This document shows positions 62,380 to 64,000 of a stretch of 64,000 bases of DNA, in pieces. Made by a program: the position numbers and the translations under genes. Origin of the DNA: Chlorogloeopsis sp. ULAP01. GTDB lineage: Bacteria; Cyanobacteriota; Cyanobacteriia; Cyanobacteriales; Nostocaceae. The notes under the pieces are model-generated. The model had not been told where the DNA came from and searched no databases. It was given only the letters and a program-made list of their open reading frames with translations. The DNA lies in NCBI RefSeq assembly GCF_030381805.1, contig NZ_JAUDRH010000010.1:186001-250000 (forward strand). The letters are read 5' to 3'. The number at the start of each line of letters is the position of its first letter. Within the stretch, counting starts at the first letter, position 1.

Positions 62380-63480
62380 TTATTGCCCTTGAGCCACTTT
62401 AATTGTGTCTAAAGCTGCAATGACTTTTTGTGAGACGTCATCAGGCAAAGGCAAATAACCTAATTCTTCAGCATACTTGTCGCCTTGAGACAAAGCCCAC
62501 TCAACCACGTTTTTCATTGCTTGTGCTTTAGCAGGATTATCATACTGCTCGTATAGCAGCAACCAAGTTAAACCAACAATCGGGTAGGCTTGCTCCCCCT
62601 TTGGATCTGGAACTAGGAGTGCGAAATCTTCAGGAATCTGAGCGCCTTCAATTGCACTAGCAGCCGAACCTGGTTCAGGTGTGATATAATTACCAGCCTG
62701 GTTCTCAAGTACAGCCATTTGCAATTTGTTTTCCCTAGCGTAGGCATATTCTACATAACCAATTGCTCCTTGAGTTTGTTGAACTTGAGCGGTTACACCT
62801 TCATTTCCCTTAGCACCGATACCTGCTGGCCATGACACAGATTTGCCAGCACCCGCTTGCCATTGTGGGCAAGCACTTTCGAGGTGATTAGTAAAAATAA
62901 AAGTCGTTCCGCTACCATCAGAACGATGGATGAAGGAAATCGGAGTATTGGGTAAGTTGACACCAGGGTTTTGCTGTGCAATTTGAGGATCATTCCAGGT
63001 TTTGATGTTGCCTTGAGCAATTCCGCAGTATGCTTGTCGAGATAGCCTTAAATTATCTACCCCAGGAAGGTTGTAGGCAAAGACAAGCGCGCCTCCTGTC
63101 ATTGGCAATTGAATTGGGCGCCCCCGTTGTGCGGGAAACTTATCACGTTCTTGTTGGGTGAGTGGCGCATCAGTAGCTCCAAAATCTACAGTTTGTGCCA
63201 CAAATTGATTTACCCCGGCACCACTTCCAACTGACTGATAACTAATTTGGATATTAGGATTTTGCTTATTGTATTCAGCAAACCAACGCTGATATAAAGG
63301 CGCTGGAAATGAAGCACCTGCACCGCTAATGGACACTCTTTCACTAGGAGCGCCAGGTGTTCCAGGGGCAGTAGCAGTTGGGGTTTGAGGTTGGCAAGAG
63401 ACTAGCCCGGCTGCTAGTGCAGTTAAAGCAATAGAAGCTGACCAATGATTGACATGAAAGCCAAATAAGTTCAAGTACAT
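62380..63480 (-). CDS. pstS: Phosphate ABC transporter substrate-binding protein PstS
   Basis: A 366-residue lipoprotein that captures phosphate in the periplasm for the PstCAB transporter. The signal ends at a lipobox (LVSC, residue ~29). The mature part has GAGASFPAPLYQRWFAEYNK, YQSVGSGAGVNQF, DFGATDAPLTQQE and FIHRSDGSGTTFIF, the phosphate-binding segments. AAGGA lies just before the start. The other pst genes are not in the window, so this may be a solitary copy, or they may lie beyond the right edge. No Pho-box was recognised upstream. Confidence 0.95.
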   Translation of the reverse strand: MYLNLFGFHVNHWSASIALTALAAGLVSCQPQTPTATAPGTPGAPSERVSISGAGASFPAPLYQRWFAEYNKQNPNIQISYQSVGSGAGVNQFVAQTVDFGATDAPLTQQERDKFPAQRGRPIQLPMTGGALVFAYNLPGVDNLRLSRQAYCGIAQGNIKTWNDPQIAQQNPGVNLPNTPISFIHRSDGSGTTFIFTNHLESACPQWQAGAGKSVSWPAGIGAKGNEGVTAQVQQTQGAIGYVEYAYARENKLQMAVLENQAGNYITPEPGSAASAIEGAQIPEDFALLVPDPKGEQAYPIVGLTWLLLYEQYDNPAKAQAMKNVVEWALSQGDKYAEELGYLPLPDDVSQKVIAALDTIKVAQGQ

Positions 63481-64000
63481 TGTATCCTTGCCTCAAAATT
63501 GATTAAGTTTGCTATCGCTCTAAAGTTCGATATTTATTACAAAACTACAATTGCCCCTTTTGTGCGCAAGGCAGCTTGAGAGTGAGATTGTTACACCAGC
63601 GCAATCCGAATGCTGGCAAAGTTTATCCAGCGTCGATATTAAGCGATCGCCTGGATAAACTCTTGAAAAATAGCGTTCATACCTGGGGTATTTTTACTGA
63701 GTACTCTCAACACTCTTAGTGTTGAGAGTAAATGTGATTAGAAAGTGACAATTAAATAAAGTTGTATCTATGTGTCTGTTTATATAAGTATTTTTAATGT
63801 AGTTTTGCTTAATATTAGTTACAATAACTTAGTACGTGATTATAAATGACATTAATACTCTAGCGCTTAGGAATAAGCAACATAAGAGCCTTTTCACATA
63901 GGACAGAGACTAATCCTATGTAAGTAATTTTTTCAAAAATTAAACGAGATTTCTCTAACAGTTAGAAAACAAAAGAACTTACACCTATAAATTTTGTGTA
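63481..64000. other. Region upstream of pstS to the window edge
   Basis: About 520 bp of AT-rich sequence with one perfect inverted repeat at 63703-63729. No gene was recognised. I looked for repeated CTTAACCT-type Pho-box octamers and saw none. Confidence 0.5.
63703..63729. repeat. 27-bp perfect inverted repeat upstream of pstS
   Basis: ACTCTCAACACT (63703-63714) and AGTGTTGAGAGT (63718-63729) with a CTT loop. It is 223 bp before the pstS start. It could be an operator-like site or a terminator of something to the right. Confidence 0.7.

Overview
The window comes from a cyanobacterial chromosome, most likely a filamentous Nostocales-type strain. Evidence for this is the very frequent octamer GCGATCGC (HIP1), inside and between genes, together with cyanobacterial marker families: a GH100 neutral invertase, an SLH-domain porin, a cytochrome b6 relative, a TamB of about 1740 residues, and many dispersed palindromic and low-complexity intergenic repeats. 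Genus cannot be read from the sequence. No rRNA, CRISPR array, intact transposase or prophage was seen. Two tRNA genes are present, Glu(UUC) at 19.8 kb and Arg(UCU) at 25.5 kb.

Layout. 0-3 kb: the 3' part of an aldo/keto reductase with a ferredoxin-like C-terminus, then an NCS2-type permease. 3-7.6 kb: a small defence-like cluster made of a dGTPase, an 84-bp tandem repeat, an adenine methyltransferase overlapping a PD-(D/E)xK endonuclease, and a HicA/HicB toxin-antitoxin pair. 7.7-13.2 kb: a U32/RlhA-type RNA hydroxylation protein whose coding sequence carries in-frame copies of intergenic low-complexity repeats, a beta-propeller-like protein and a TPR protein. 13.6-16.7 kb: a transketolase-like enzyme divergent from a DeoR regulator. 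16.9-22.8 kb: a cytochrome b6 paralogue that lacks one heme ligand, a cation/proton antiporter, tRNA-Glu, and a GAF sensor kinase homologue lacking the phospho-acceptor His, overlapped by a SRPBCC protein. 23.5-31.7 kb: small and conserved proteins (RHH-like, HNH nuclease, CutA, DUF4330, M48 protease, metallophosphatase). 31.7-33.6 kb is gene-poor and holds a kinase relic. 33.6-37.2 kb: FtsH, a class IV aminotransferase apparently starting at AUU, and a TM/TPR-like protein.

37.5-43.6 kb is a tight four-gene minus-strand unit: lipoprotein methyltransferase-like protein, phospholipase D/cardiolipin-synthase-like protein, GH63-type glycosidase, GH100 invertase. 43.7-51.0 kb: an outer-membrane-like protein, glycerate kinase, a HAMP histidine kinase, an SLC13 anion permease and an SLH porin. 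The kinase, sensor and permease may form a carboxylate uptake/sensing module (inference). 51.0-53.3 kb is repeat-rich with two small membrane proteins. 53.4-63.5 kb holds envelope functions: TamB, an L,D-transpeptidase, a secreted TPGTTTPG-repeat protein, a two-heme cytochrome c and the phosphate-binding protein PstS.

The strongest unusual observations are: (1) a histidine-kinase homologue in which a HIP1 octamer sits on the catalytic His codon and the ATP-lid Asp is also changed; (2) a stand-alone cytochrome b6 paralogue missing one n-side heme ligand; (3) an aminotransferase reading frame whose only sensible start is ATT; (4) three in-frame low-complexity insertions in the RlhA-like gene; and (5) two related repeat arrays in opposite orientation in two divergent promoter regions. 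No convincing wholly new multi-gene system was found.
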